From NCBI GenBank assembly GCA_016219425.1, contig JACRNB010000008.1, positions 227,248-291,247 of the forward strand: a stretch of 64,000 nt of DNA, in the 5' to 3' direction. Origin of the DNA: Betaproteobacteria bacterium. Lineage in GTDB: Bacteria > Pseudomonadota > Gammaproteobacteria > Burkholderiales > Thiobacillaceae. The notes below the pieces were generated by a model. It was not told where the DNA came from and did not search any database. It was given only the letters and a program-made list of their open reading frames with translations. The position numbers were made by a program, and so were the translations under genes. This document shows, one piece after another, positions 1 to 7,498 of the stretch (the first letter of the stretch is position 1; each line of letters starts with the position of its first letter).

Positions 1-957
1 CGCCCGGTGTTCCCGACCCGCGAGGGCCAGCACCTGCGCGCCCTGAACGAGCAACAGGCGGACGTGGAACGGGCGGGCGAACGCTGCACCGCGCACCGCT
101 GGCACTGGGCGCTGATCCCCACGGCGGCGGGCGCGCTGCCGCTCCAGCCGCCCATGCTGGAGGCGGGCAAGCTGGGGCGGCCCTTGCGCTTTCCGCCCCC
201 GCTTGCCGTCGTCAACGTGCGCCCCGCCCCGGCCTGGTTGTCGCCCGAGGCGGCGGTGGGGCCGGTGCAGGTGCAGGCCGAGTCCCTGCCCGAGACCTGG
301 CCGCTGGACCGTCCCCTGGCCTGGCGGCTGGAAGTGGCGGGCGGTTATGGCGCAGAGGCGCTGAAATCCCTGCTGGCCCTGCAACTCGCCTCTCACCCCG
401 TCTGGCTCAAGTACCCGCCGGAGGTGCATCCGCTGCCCGGCGACGCCGCCGCGCCGCGCTATGCCGTCACCCTGACCCTGCGGGCGGACGCCGCCGGGGC
501 CGTGACGCTGCCCGCCCTGCGCCTGCCCTGGTTCGACCCCGCCGGGGGGCGTTTGCAGGCGGTGGAACTGCCAGCGCGGGCGGTGCGCATCATCAACCCC
601 CTCCACGCACAACTGGCCTGGGGCGCGGGGGGGCTCGCCGCCCTGGCGCTGCTGGCCCTGGCGGGACGCAGACTGGCCCGCGCCCTGCGCTGGCGCGCCG
701 CGCGGCGGCGGGGGCTGGCGCGGATCGAGGCGGCGCAGGACATGGCGGCGGTGCTCGCGGCGGTGCGGGGTTTCAGCCTGGAACCCGCAGGGCGTCCGGC
801 CTCTACCCTGGGCGCATGGCGGGCGCCGCGTGCAGCAGGGGTGGAGGCATTGCGGGAGGCGCTCGCGCAGGCGGGCTACAGTCGCCACGAGGGGGATTGG
901 CGCGAGATGCGCCAGCAGGCGCGGACGGTTCTGGCGCGGGCGCGTCCGCACAGATGA
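1..957 (+). CDS. batD: BatD-like protein, C-terminal part (5' truncated by window edge)
   Basis: The frame is open to the first base, so only the C-terminal ~318 codons are present. The visible part has a beta-rich periplasmic region ending in a segment that closes on 'LPALRLPWFDP', then one membrane helix (about residues 208-226 of the visible part), then an Arg/Ala-rich cytoplasmic tail. This order, with the phrase 'lP.i..pWfdp' just before the helix, fits BatD-type aerotolerance proteins, which are thought to act with MoxR and VWA-domain BatA/BatB partners at the inner membrane. Those partners would lie outside the window. The family call is by pattern; another membrane-anchored Ig-like protein is possible. 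Confidence 0.55.
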   Translation, partial: RPVFPTREGQHLRALNEQQADVERAGERCTAHRWHWALIPTAAGALPLQPPMLEAGKLGRPLRFPPPLAVVNVRPAPAWLSPEAAVGPVQVQAESLPETWPLDRPLAWRLEVAGGYGAEALKSLLALQLASHPVWLKYPPEVHPLPGDAAAPRYAVTLTLRADAAGAVTLPALRLPWFDPAGGRLQAVELPARAVRIINPLHAQLAWGAGGLAALALLALAGRRLARALRWRAARRRGLARIEAAQDMAAVLAAVRGFSLEPAGRPASTLGAWRAPRAAGVEALREALAQAGYSRHEGDWREMRQQARTVLARARPHR

Positions 958-966
958 ACCGCAGCG

Positions 967-994
967 GTAGCGCCGGCATCCTTGCCGGCGCTAC
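967..994. repeat. REP-like palindrome, GTAGCGCC family, single unit
   Basis: A 28-base hairpin with arms GTAGCGCCGGCA and TGCCGGCGCTAC lies 10 bases after the batD stop. The same arms recur as head-to-head pairs at 32996-33053 and 39733-39799, so this is a dispersed intergenic family. No REP-associated transposase is in the window. Confidence 0.75.
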
Positions 995-1024
995 AAAAAA
1001 AACCGCCGGACCTGCCGGCGGTTT
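995..1024 (-). terminator. Rho-independent terminator of the octaheme cytochrome gene
   Basis: Read on the minus strand, a GC-rich stem (arms ACCGCCGG/CCGGCGGT) is followed by a run of eight T. It begins 22 bases past the stop codon of the minus-strand cytochrome gene. Confidence 0.8.
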
Positions 1025-1045
1025 CTGCGGGACGTCCGCTGCGAA

Positions 1046-2956
1046 TCAGAGTGCGCTGGTGTTATGGCACGCCGCGCCGCAGGGGTTGGTGTAGGGGATC
1101 GGCATGGCCTTGCCCGGTTCCACGCCCTTCACACCGATATTGCTCTTGAGCGGTACGTCATACAGGTGAGAGGTGATGTCGTTGAGCCAGTAGTTCTTGC
1201 CGTCCTTGCCCGTCATGCCCTTGCCTAGCCCGGCGCCGGTCTGCATGGTCTTGGTGTCATGGCAGTTGGCGCAGGTGATCTTGCTCGGCTCGACATTGCA
1301 CTTGGTCTTGTCCATCACATGCTTGCCCATCTCGGTCTTGCCCTGGTGGCAGGTGGTGCAGGCCTGAACCGACTTGGCATCCGCCTTCATCTGGTGCGGG
1401 AACTTGGCCTTGCCGTGCGTATCGTGGCAATCGGAACAAGACACCAGATGGTTGCCGTTGCGGTGCTTGGAGGACTTGATGAAGTCGGTGTACTGCTGGT
1501 GGTGCGACTTGGAGTGCAGCCCGTCCGCCCAGTAGTCCCCCTTGGCTGCGTCTTCCCGCGTGGTGTACTGGTTCAGGTAGACGTTGCGGCTGGTCCCCGG
1601 CAGCATCATCTTCCACTCGGTATTGACCGGCTGGTCATTCTTCAGATTGCCCTGGGGACGGCTGTGGCACTGGCCGCAGATCATGGTTTCGCGTTCCGCC
1701 GCCAGCTTGTTGGGGCTGACGATGCTGGCCGACTTCGTGCCCTTGGGCGCCTTGGTGTGGACCGAGCCGGGGCCGTGACAGCTCTCGCAACCGCCGTTGA
1801 TCTCGTTGGGCTTGCCGTCGCCGTCGATGTCCAGTTCGCCATCCGGGTCGTTGGCGGAGCCGGCGATGTAGTCGCCCGCTGCGGTCTTGGTCAGGCTGTA
1901 GCCGTTGTAGTGGCAGGAGGCGCATTCCTTGTCGAAGGACTTGGCCTGGGACGGGTTGGCCAGCTTCCTGGTCTCTTCGTTGTAGAGCCAGTCGGCGTGG
2001 TAATCGCGCCAGGGTTTGCGCGCGCGGTCGCCAAAGCTGTTGTCGCCGTTCTGGTTGAACTGGACAAAGGGGAACAGGTTGGGGCCGACGCGATACAGAT
2101 AGCGTTGCTTGTACACGCCGCCGCCGTAGGCCAGGTCCACCGTGTAGGTCCGGGGCGCATCGGCGATGTCGCGGGCGTTCTCGGTGCGGAACTTGAGCTT
2201 GCCGTCCGCATCCTTGAAGAAGGTGGCGGTGAAGCTCACGCTGGCCGGGTCGGCAGGTTCCTTGTCGCTGATCTGGTACTTGTCGAAGCTGCGGGTCTTG
2301 TCAAAGCCGTGGAACCAGAATTTGGTCCCGGCCATGAGCTTGTTGAGGCCCTTGTTGTACTCCGGGAAGCGGGAGAAATCCTGCAACTTGCTGGGCTTGC
2401 CCACGACCTGGATGCCCAGGCGGTGCAGGGTGGTCTTGAAGGCCTCGTGCTCGTCGTGGCAGTCCAGGCACTTGCTGGTGCCCACATAGGACGCCCCGGC
2501 AGGAATGTTGCCGGAGACCTGGATCTTCACCGGCGCCGCCGCCAGTTCCGAGCTGGTCATGGCCTTGCGGGATTTGTCGCCGCCGGGCAGGTAGGTGGCG
2601 TCGGCAGGTTCCACATACAGGAAGTACTTGCCGCCGGTTTCTCCGACCACGTTGAACTCGCCGTCGGGGCCGCTCTTGCCTTTGGCGTAGCGCTCCCGGT
2701 TGGCGTTCAGGTTGTCTTCCAGCGGTTCATCGTTCTTGGCGTCTTTCTTGATCTCGATGGGCGTCTTGCCCATGGCCGCCACGTCTGCCGCCGGGATCAG
2801 CCAGACCGTGGCGTTCGCCACCTTGCGCCCGTCCCGATCCTGCACGACTCCCTTGATGGCGGCGCCGACCGCCTTGGCTTCGGGCAGGGTACAGCCCAGC
2901 ATCCAGGCCGACGCCCCCAGGGCAAGCAGCCCCCACGTCCACAGCTTTTTCATCAT
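1046..2956 (-). CDS. Octaheme c-type cytochrome lipoprotein with N-terminal carboxypeptidase-regulatory-like domain
   Basis: The 636-residue protein has a lipoprotein-type signal ending at Cys22. A short beta domain follows (about 33-150, 'IKGVVQDRDGRKVANATV'), resembling carboxypeptidase D regulatory folds. Heme-binding motifs start at residues 163, 345, 390, 427, 507, 533 and 562 (CXXCH), with a CX3CH (CGAACH) at 626, so eight hemes are likely. A DxDxDG calcium-binding-like loop lies near 376-387. It is probably an outer-surface or periplasmic electron carrier or oxidoreductase; the substrate is unknown. It is not of the NrfA type, because no CXXCK is present. The start has a GAGGAGA ribosome site and a second Met follows immediately. 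It is divergent from the padR-like gene and probably controlled by it. Confidence 0.8.
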   Translation of the reverse strand: MMKKLWTWGLLALGASAWMLGCTLPEAKAVGAAIKGVVQDRDGRKVANATVWLIPAADVAAMGKTPIEIKKDAKNDEPLEDNLNANRERYAKGKSGPDGEFNVVGETGGKYFLYVEPADATYLPGGDKSRKAMTSSELAAAPVKIQVSGNIPAGASYVGTSKCLDCHDEHEAFKTTLHRLGIQVVGKPSKLQDFSRFPEYNKGLNKLMAGTKFWFHGFDKTRSFDKYQISDKEPADPASVSFTATFFKDADGKLKFRTENARDIADAPRTYTVDLAYGGGVYKQRYLYRVGPNLFPFVQFNQNGDNSFGDRARKPWRDYHADWLYNEETRKLANPSQAKSFDKECASCHYNGYSLTKTAAGDYIAGSANDPDGELDIDGDGKPNEINGGCESCHGPGSVHTKAPKGTKSASIVSPNKLAAERETMICGQCHSRPQGNLKNDQPVNTEWKMMLPGTSRNVYLNQYTTREDAAKGDYWADGLHSKSHHQQYTDFIKSSKHRNGNHLVSCSDCHDTHGKAKFPHQMKADAKSVQACTTCHQGKTEMGKHVMDKTKCNVEPSKITCANCHDTKTMQTGAGLGKGMTGKDGKNYWLNDITSHLYDVPLKSNIGVKGVEPGKAMPIPYTNPCGAACHNTSAL

Positions 2957-3023
2957 CGTCTCCTCGTTGAAAAGCCCCGTCCGGAAGACCCGGGGGGATA
3001 CCGCGTAGCGTTGAGCGCGACTT

Positions 3024-3053
3024 ATATCGGAAAACGATATCGAATGACGATAT
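3024..3053. promoter_or_regulatory. Paired palindromic operator between octaheme cytochrome and padR
   Basis: Two identical 17-base palindromes of form ATATCG-N5-CGATAT occupy 3024-3040 and 3037-3053, sharing four bases, with centres 13 bases apart. The spacers are GAAAA and AATGA. They lie in the divergent intergenic space, 68 bases from the cytochrome start and 64 bases before the PadR-type gene. A dimeric regulator encoded next door is the natural candidate to bind here. Confidence 0.65.
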
Positions 3054-3116
3054 TTTCAGGCCGGCGGTCGGGAGGGTAGGCGCGCATACAATCCGAGCGT
3101 TTCCCGGAACGCCCCC

Positions 3117-3425
3117 ATGAAAGACCGAGACCTCTACGGCGGCCTGATTCGCCTGCACATCCTCCACCACGCCAGCCATGAACCCATTTTCGGAGTGGGC
3201 ATCATGGGGGAGCTTGCGCGCCACGGGTACAAGCTCAGCGCCGGCACCCTCTACCCCATCCTGCACAGCCTGGAACGGCATGGCTATCTGGTGGCCGAGG
3301 ACGATGTGCGCGGCGGGCGGCGGCGGCGCAACTACGTCGCCACCGAGGCCGGCAAGGAGATGCTGCGCCTGGGCAAGGACCGGGTGCGCGAGCTGTACCG
3401 GGAGCTGTTCGAGGACGAGGAATAG
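3117..3425 (+). CDS. PadR-family transcriptional regulator
   Basis: The 102-residue protein has the PadR winged-helix arrangement: 'LHILHHASHEPIFGVGIM' as the first helices, 'LSAGTLYPILHSLERHGYL' as the recognition helix and wing approach, and a basic wing (GGRRRRNY). It matches the short PadR-s2 type, with only a brief C-terminal helix for dimerisation. PadR proteins usually repress their own gene and a neighbour until an inducer binds. Here the divergent octaheme cytochrome gene and the overlapping palindromes at 3024-3053 suggest that role. It ends three bases before the convergent MFS gene stop, so it is not part of that operon. Confidence 0.85.
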   Translation: MKDRDLYGGLIRLHILHHASHEPIFGVGIMGELARHGYKLSAGTLYPILHSLERHGYLVAEDDVRGGRRRRNYVATEAGKEMLRLGKDRVRELYRELFEDEE

Positions 3426-3428
3426 CGT

Positions 3429-4613
3429 TCAGCGTTCCCGGACCCGCCGGAAGGCGCGCCAGATCGCCACGTCGTAGGCGATCTTCATCACCCCGCAAGC
3501 CACCAGAGGTGCGGCCAGCCAACCGGCGGCAAACAGCGCCCCGCCCAGCGAGGGGCTCGCCGCCGCCGCCAGGCTGCGCGGAACGGCGGTGAAACTGGCC
3601 GCCGCGGCGCGTTCCGGCGGCGTCACCACCGCCATGACAAAGGCCGAGCGGGTGGGCACGTCCATCTGCGACAGGGCGGATCGGGCCAGCAGCAACCCCA
3701 GCGCCCACGGCAGGCTGGGGGCCAGGGCCGCCAGAATCAGCAACACGTTGGCCGGGATGTGGGTGAACACCATGGTGTTGAGCAGGCCGATGCGTTTCGC
3801 CACCCAGGGGGCCGCCAGTTGCGAAAAAGCGGTGAGCAGCCCGGCCCAGAAGAAGAACGCCCCGGCGGCGGCAAGCGAGAGGCCGAATCGCTGGAACAGC
3901 CACAGGGCCAGGAGCGAGTTGAGCACCAGACCTCCGGCGAAGGCGTCGAGGGAAAACAGGGCGGCGAGCCGGATGACGACGCCGCGCGAGGCGTCCAGCG
4001 GCGCGCGCGGCGCTTGTTCGTGCGGCGCGGGTTCGGGCAGGCGGCGGTAGATCAGCCAGATTGCGCCGCCGGTCAGGGCGTAGAGCAGGAACATGCCGCG
4101 CAGGGCGTCCAGCCGGTCCCAGCCCTGGCCGGCGAGGGCGTCGGGCAGCGCTACGGCAAGGGAGCCCAGGGCGGCAAACAGCGCCCCGGTCAGGCTGTAG
4201 CGGGCGAACAGGGCGGTGCGCTCGTCACCCTGGGCGGCCTCCGCCAGACGCGCATGCTCCAGGGGCAGGAACACGCTGACATCGCCGGAACTGGGGTTGA
4301 GGGTGCCGAGAAAGGCCGCCAGCAGCAGCGGCCAGAACGAGGTCAGACCCGCGAACAGCAAGCCGGTGGCGACCATGAGCAGGGCCGCGCCCAGCAGCAG
4401 GGGACGGTGGTGGTAGCGATGCCCATGGCTGCCCAGCAGCAGGGTCAGCAGGGCGGAACCCAGCAGGGTGGCGGTGCTGAGAATGCCTACCTCCAGCGCC
4501 CCCAGCCCCAGCGCCAGCAGGTAGGCCGGCAGCAGCACGCAGAGGTAGCCGTCGGCGAAGGCGCGCAGGGCGCGTGCGGTGAGCAGGAGGCGGGCTTCGG
4601 GCGGCAGGGTCAT
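3429..4613 (-). CDS. MFS transporter, last gene of the chromate-resistance operon
   Basis: Translation from the ATG at 4613 gives 394 residues with about twelve hydrophobic helices in two halves separated by a charged loop near residue 190-200 ('RRLPEPAPHEQAPRAP'), the usual major facilitator layout. The ATG overlaps the stop of the preceding ChrB-domain gene by four bases, so the two are translationally coupled. An upstream extension of the frame is arginine-rich, lies inside that gene, and was rejected. The substrate is not evident. Context suggests export of chromate, a reduction product or another oxyanion, but this is inference from position only. Confidence 0.75.
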   Translation of the reverse strand: MTLPPEARLLLTARALRAFADGYLCVLLPAYLLALGLGALEVGILSTATLLGSALLTLLLGSHGHRYHHRPLLLGAALLMVATGLLFAGLTSFWPLLLAAFLGTLNPSSGDVSVFLPLEHARLAEAAQGDERTALFARYSLTGALFAALGSLAVALPDALAGQGWDRLDALRGMFLLYALTGGAIWLIYRRLPEPAPHEQAPRAPLDASRGVVIRLAALFSLDAFAGGLVLNSLLALWLFQRFGLSLAAAGAFFFWAGLLTAFSQLAAPWVAKRIGLLNTMVFTHIPANVLLILAALAPSLPWALGLLLARSALSQMDVPTRSAFVMAVVTPPERAAAASFTAVPRSLAAAASPSLGGALFAAGWLAAPLVACGVMKIAYDVAIWRAFRRVRER

Positions 4614-5065
4614 CCCAGTCCCAGCACCCGTCCCAGCTTCTTCAACGGCGTGTCGGCGCACCAGGCGTAGAGGGCGTCGTAGATCACCATGCCGTGTTCG
4701 AGCATCTCGTGGTCGTCCTCGAAGTTGAGTGACAGGCCTTTGGAGATGGCCAGCAGGCCCGCCGCCTCCTTGGCCAGGTGCGGTGCGCTGCAATCCGCGC
4801 CGCGCACGATCAGGGCGAGCTTGTGCAGGGCGGGGTCTTTGAGGCCGTGTTTGTGGATGAAGGCGTCAAAACTGCACTGGTCGCCGTGGTGGCCGTACTC
4901 CACGCCGGGGATGTCATAGGGCGTGGCCCCGGTCTCCGTCGCCACCTTGAGCACATCGCCGCCCGGCACATAGAGAAATTCCGGCGCGGGGTCGATGAAG
5001 CGCGCGATCAGCCAGGGGCAGGCGATGCGGTCGATCTTGGGGCGTTCGCGGGTGATCCATTTCAT
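4610..5065 (-). CDS. Stand-alone ChrB C-terminal-domain protein
   Basis: The 151-residue protein begins at the ATG preceded by AAGGACG. Its core ('KIDRIACPWLIARFIDP', then 'GVEYGHHGDQCSFDAFI' and 'LALIVRGAD') aligns by eye with the C-terminal half of the chrB product encoded at 7495-8433 ('WVDRLASAWLIRRHIDP', 'FTHVGARVTFETLL', 'MVHTLD'). It lacks the N-terminal PaaX/ChrB-like DNA-binding part. Conserved His, Asp and Cys residues could hold a metal or oxyanion. It lies 164 bases after chrE across a GC-rich hairpin repeat and overlaps the downstream MFS gene. The biochemical role of this domain is not established. Confidence 0.8.
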   Translation of the reverse strand: MKWITRERPKIDRIACPWLIARFIDPAPEFLYVPGGDVLKVATETGATPYDIPGVEYGHHGDQCSFDAFIHKHGLKDPALHKLALIVRGADCSAPHLAKEAAGLLAISKGLSLNFEDDHEMLEHGMVIYDALYAWCADTPLKKLGRVLGLG

Positions 5066-5111
5066 GTTCTGCGTCCTTTCAATAGCGTTGGTTGATGGCG
5101 AGCTGCGCTCG

Positions 5112-5196
5112 CCTCCCCCTCTCCCTAACCCTCCCCCTCCAGGGGGGAGGGGACGCGCCAAGGGCAATCGTGGCGGGGGCGGGGGAGAGGGTGGGG
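5112..5196. repeat. GC-rich nested hairpin repeat between chrE and the ChrB-domain gene
   Basis: The 164-base gap holds nested inverted repeats: an outer pair (CCCCCTCTCCCTAACCC against GGGGGAGAGGGTGGGG) around an inner CCTCCCC-type hairpin. A small GCAGGCGCAGCCTGC palindrome follows at about 5197-5212. The pattern looks like a dispersed intergenic element and may attenuate transcription between the two halves of the operon. Confidence 0.5.
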
Positions 5197-5229
5197 CAGG
5201 CGCAGCCTGCCAGCGTTCCCAACCCGGTT

Positions 5230-5553
5230 TCACCCCACTTGCTTGCCCACCACCGCGCCGCCCGCCGCCTTCCAGCCTTCGATGCCGCCTTCGATGAAGC
5301 GCGCCTTCAGGCCTTTGGCCTGCAGCGCGTCCACCACGCTGTTGGAGACGCCGCCGCCGCGCACACAGTAGAGGACGATGTCCTGGTCCTTGGGCAGGGC
5401 GTCGGCCCAGGCCGACAGTTGGGCGGGGTCTTGCCAGTTCGCGCCGGCGAGCTGTTCGCTGGAGGCGGCGATGTCCTCCACACGGCGCACGTCCAGAAGG
5501 TATTTGCCGGCGAGTTCGGTTTTCAGGGTGTCGGGGGCGATGGTGCGGTCCAT
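5230..5553 (-). CDS. chrE: Rhodanese-like protein of the chromate operon (ChrE type)
   Basis: This single-domain 107-residue rhodanese shows 'KYLLDVRRVEDI' near the start and the catalytic loop 'VLYCVRGGGVS', with the persulfide cysteine at about residue 63. The loop is CVRGGGV rather than the commoner CxxGxR order. Rhodanese genes next to chrA and a superoxide dismutase gene are known as chrE in Cupriavidus metallidurans, where a role with chromium-thiol complexes has been proposed. Here it follows the dismutase gene by three bases on the same strand. A general sulfurtransferase role is the alternative. Confidence 0.8.
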   Translation of the reverse strand: MDRTIAPDTLKTELAGKYLLDVRRVEDIAASSEQLAGANWQDPAQLSAWADALPKDQDIVLYCVRGGGVSNSVVDALQAKGLKARFIEGGIEGWKAAGGAVVGKQVG

Positions 5554-5556
5554 GGG

Positions 5557-6150
5557 TCAGGCTCCAGTCTTGCTGAAGACGGCCTCGGCAGCCGTCCAGG
5601 AAAGGTTTTGCATGAAGGCGTCCACATAGGCGCCGGCCTTGGCGCCGAAGTCCATGTGGTAGCTGTGTTCGTACATGTCCAGGGCGATCAGCGGCGTCGC
5701 CCCGGCCAGGTTGTGGGCGTGGTCGGCGGCCCAGGCGTTGACCAGTCGGCCACGGCGCGGGCTCCAGGTCAGCAGGGTCCAGCCGGAACCGCCGCCCTGA
5801 GCCTTGCCCATGGCGGTGAACTCGGCGCGCCAGGCGTCCAGGCTGCCGAAATCACGCTCGATGGCGCTCTTGAGCGCGCCCGAGGGCTCGCCGCCGGCGC
5901 CGCCCAGGGAATCGAAATAGACCTCGTGCAGGATCATGGAGCCGGCGGCAATCATCTCCTCGCGCTTGAGGCCGTTGATCTCGAACACCGGGGCGGCGGC
6001 CCAGTTCAGTTCCGCCAGACGCTGTTCGATGGCGTTGAGACGCTTCACCGCGCCGCCGTAGTTGTTCTCCCAGTGGCTGACGATGAGCTTTTCGGACAGG
6101 CCGTTGAGACGGGCAGGGTCACAGGCCAGGGGTTTCAGTTCGTAGGGCAT
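5557..6150 (-). CDS. chrC: Fe/Mn superoxide dismutase-like protein with altered active site (ChrC type)
   Basis: The 197-residue protein has the four metal ligands of the Fe/Mn family at His26, His75, Asp158 and His162 ('DMYEHSYHMDF'). The usual second-shell residues are changed: the segment 'HWENNYGGAVKRLN' places Asn at position 30 (normally His) and Ala at 34 (normally Tyr). Tyr34 gates the channel and takes part in proton transfer in classical enzymes, so activity or substrate may differ. Start at ATG 6150 was chosen by alignment with the family; the frame extends upstream without homology. It lies between chrA and chrE, as chrC does in known chr operons. Confidence 0.85.
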   Translation of the reverse strand: MPYELKPLACDPARLNGLSEKLIVSHWENNYGGAVKRLNAIEQRLAELNWAAAPVFEINGLKREEMIAAGSMILHEVYFDSLGGAGGEPSGALKSAIERDFGSLDAWRAEFTAMGKAQGGGSGWTLLTWSPRRGRLVNAWAADHAHNLAGATPLIALDMYEHSYHMDFGAKAGAYVDAFMQNLSWTAAEAVFSKTGA

Positions 6151-6160
6151 TTCCAATTCC

Positions 6161-7498
6161 TCAGACGATGTAGGTGTAGACAAGGCCGATGGCGGCACAG
6201 GCGGCGATGACTTTCATGATGTCCTGTTTGTACTTCCACAAGGCGATGAAGGCCGCGATGGAAATCAGGGCGTAGAACCATTCAAAACCGCCGGAGAACG
6301 GCGCGGCCTCGGTGGCGCGCGGCCAGATCACATGCCAGCCGAAGAACAGCGCCAGATTCAGCACCACCCCCACCACGGCGGCGGTGATGCCGGTGAGGGG
6401 GGCGGTGAACTTGAGGTCGCCGTGGGTGGATTCGACCAGGGGCGCGCCGGCCAGGATGAAGATGAAGCTGGGCAGGAAGGTGAAGAAGGTGGCCACCGAT
6501 GCGCCCGCGAAACCGGCCAGGAACAGGGCGTCCGGGCCGAAGATCTGCTTGGTCCAGGCGCCGACGAAGCCGACGAAGGACACCACCATGATGAGCGGCC
6601 CCGGCGTGGTCTCGCCCAGGGCGAGGCCGTCGATCATCTGCGTGCCGGTGAGCCAGCCGTAGGTCTCGACGCCGCCCTGATAGACGTAGGGCAGCACCGC
6701 ATACGCACCGCCGAAGGTGACCAGCGCGGCCTTGGTGAAGAACTCGCCCATGTCTTTCAGCACCGGTTGTTCCAGCATGAGCATGGCCGCGCCCCACAAG
6801 ATCAGGCCCACGACCAGCAGCCCGGCCAGGTACATCGGCTTGAACTTGGTGTGTTCCGGGGCGGGGGTGTCGTCGTCCAGCAGGGCCGGGCCGTATTGCT
6901 TGTTGGAAGCGCCGTGGCCGCCACCCACCTTGAATTTGTCCGGCATCACCTTGCCGCCGATGAAGCCCAGCACCCCCGCCGCCAGCACGATGTAGGGGAA
7001 GGGAATCTTCAGGGCGAAGATGGCGATGAAGGAGACCGCCGCCAGCGCCCACAGGAGGTTGTTCTTCAAGGCGCGCGAACCGATGCGCCAGGCGGCGAAC
7101 ACGACGATGGCGACCACCGCCGGCTTGATGCCGTTGAACAGACCTTGCACAAAGGTGACGTCGCCGAAGGCCAGGTAGACGTAGGTCAGCCCCGCGAGGA
7201 TGAACAGCGAGGGCAGCACGAACAGGACGCCGGCGACGATGCCGCCCCAGGTGCGGTGCAGCAGCCAGCCGATGTAGATGGCGAGCTGCTGCGCCTCGGG
7301 GCCGGGCAGCACCATGCAGTAGTTGAGGGCGTGCAGGAAGCGGCGCTCGCCGATCCAGCGGCGTTTCTCCACCAGCTCCTGATGCATGATGGCAATCTGC
7401 CCGGCGGGGCCGCCGAAGCTGATGAAGCCCAGCTTCAGCCAGTACACGAAGGCCTCCCAGAAGGAGGGGTGGGGGGGGCGTTCCTGGGGTGTGGTCAT
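6161..7498 (-). CDS. chrA: Chromate transporter ChrA (two-domain, long-chain type)
   Basis: The 445-residue inner-membrane protein contains two homologous CHR domains. The first has the hallmarks 'FISFGGPAGQIAIMH', 'KRRWI' and 'NYCMVLPGPEAQQLAIYIG'; the second repeats 'TFGGAYAVLPYVYQ' and 'ALGETTPGPLIMVVSFVGF'. A hydrophilic linker (about 195-225, 'DDDTPAPEHTKFK') joins them. ChrA exports chromate taken in through sulfate uptake systems. The start ATG overlaps the chrB stop by four bases, and the dismutase gene follows within 11 bases, so the genes form one operon. Confidence 0.93.
   Translation of the reverse strand: MTTPQERPPHPSFWEAFVYWLKLGFISFGGPAGQIAIMHQELVEKRRWIGERRFLHALNYCMVLPGPEAQQLAIYIGWLLHRTWGGIVAGVLFVLPSLFILAGLTYVYLAFGDVTFVQGLFNGIKPAVVAIVVFAAWRIGSRALKNNLLWALAAVSFIAIFALKIPFPYIVLAAGVLGFIGGKVMPDKFKVGGGHGASNKQYGPALLDDDTPAPEHTKFKPMYLAGLLVVGLILWGAAMLMLEQPVLKDMGEFFTKAALVTFGGAYAVLPYVYQGGVETYGWLTGTQMIDGLALGETTPGPLIMVVSFVGFVGAWTKQIFGPDALFLAGFAGASVATFFTFLPSFIFILAGAPLVESTHGDLKFTAPLTGITAAVVGVVLNLALFFGWHVIWPRATEAAPFSGGFEWFYALISIAAFIALWKYKQDIMKVIAACAAIGLVYTYIV

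Noticed and set aside
1259-3079. A 606-codon open frame on the plus strand opposite the octaheme cytochrome gene
   Set aside because: It is antisense to a gene with eight heme motifs and translates to Val/Gly/Leu-rich sequence without domains. High GC content keeps the opposite frame open.
4614-4793. An N-terminal extension of the MFS transporter
   Set aside because: The extra 60 residues are Arg/Gly-rich, overlap the ChrB-domain gene and lack a helix. The ATG at 4613 overlaps the previous stop in the usual coupled way.
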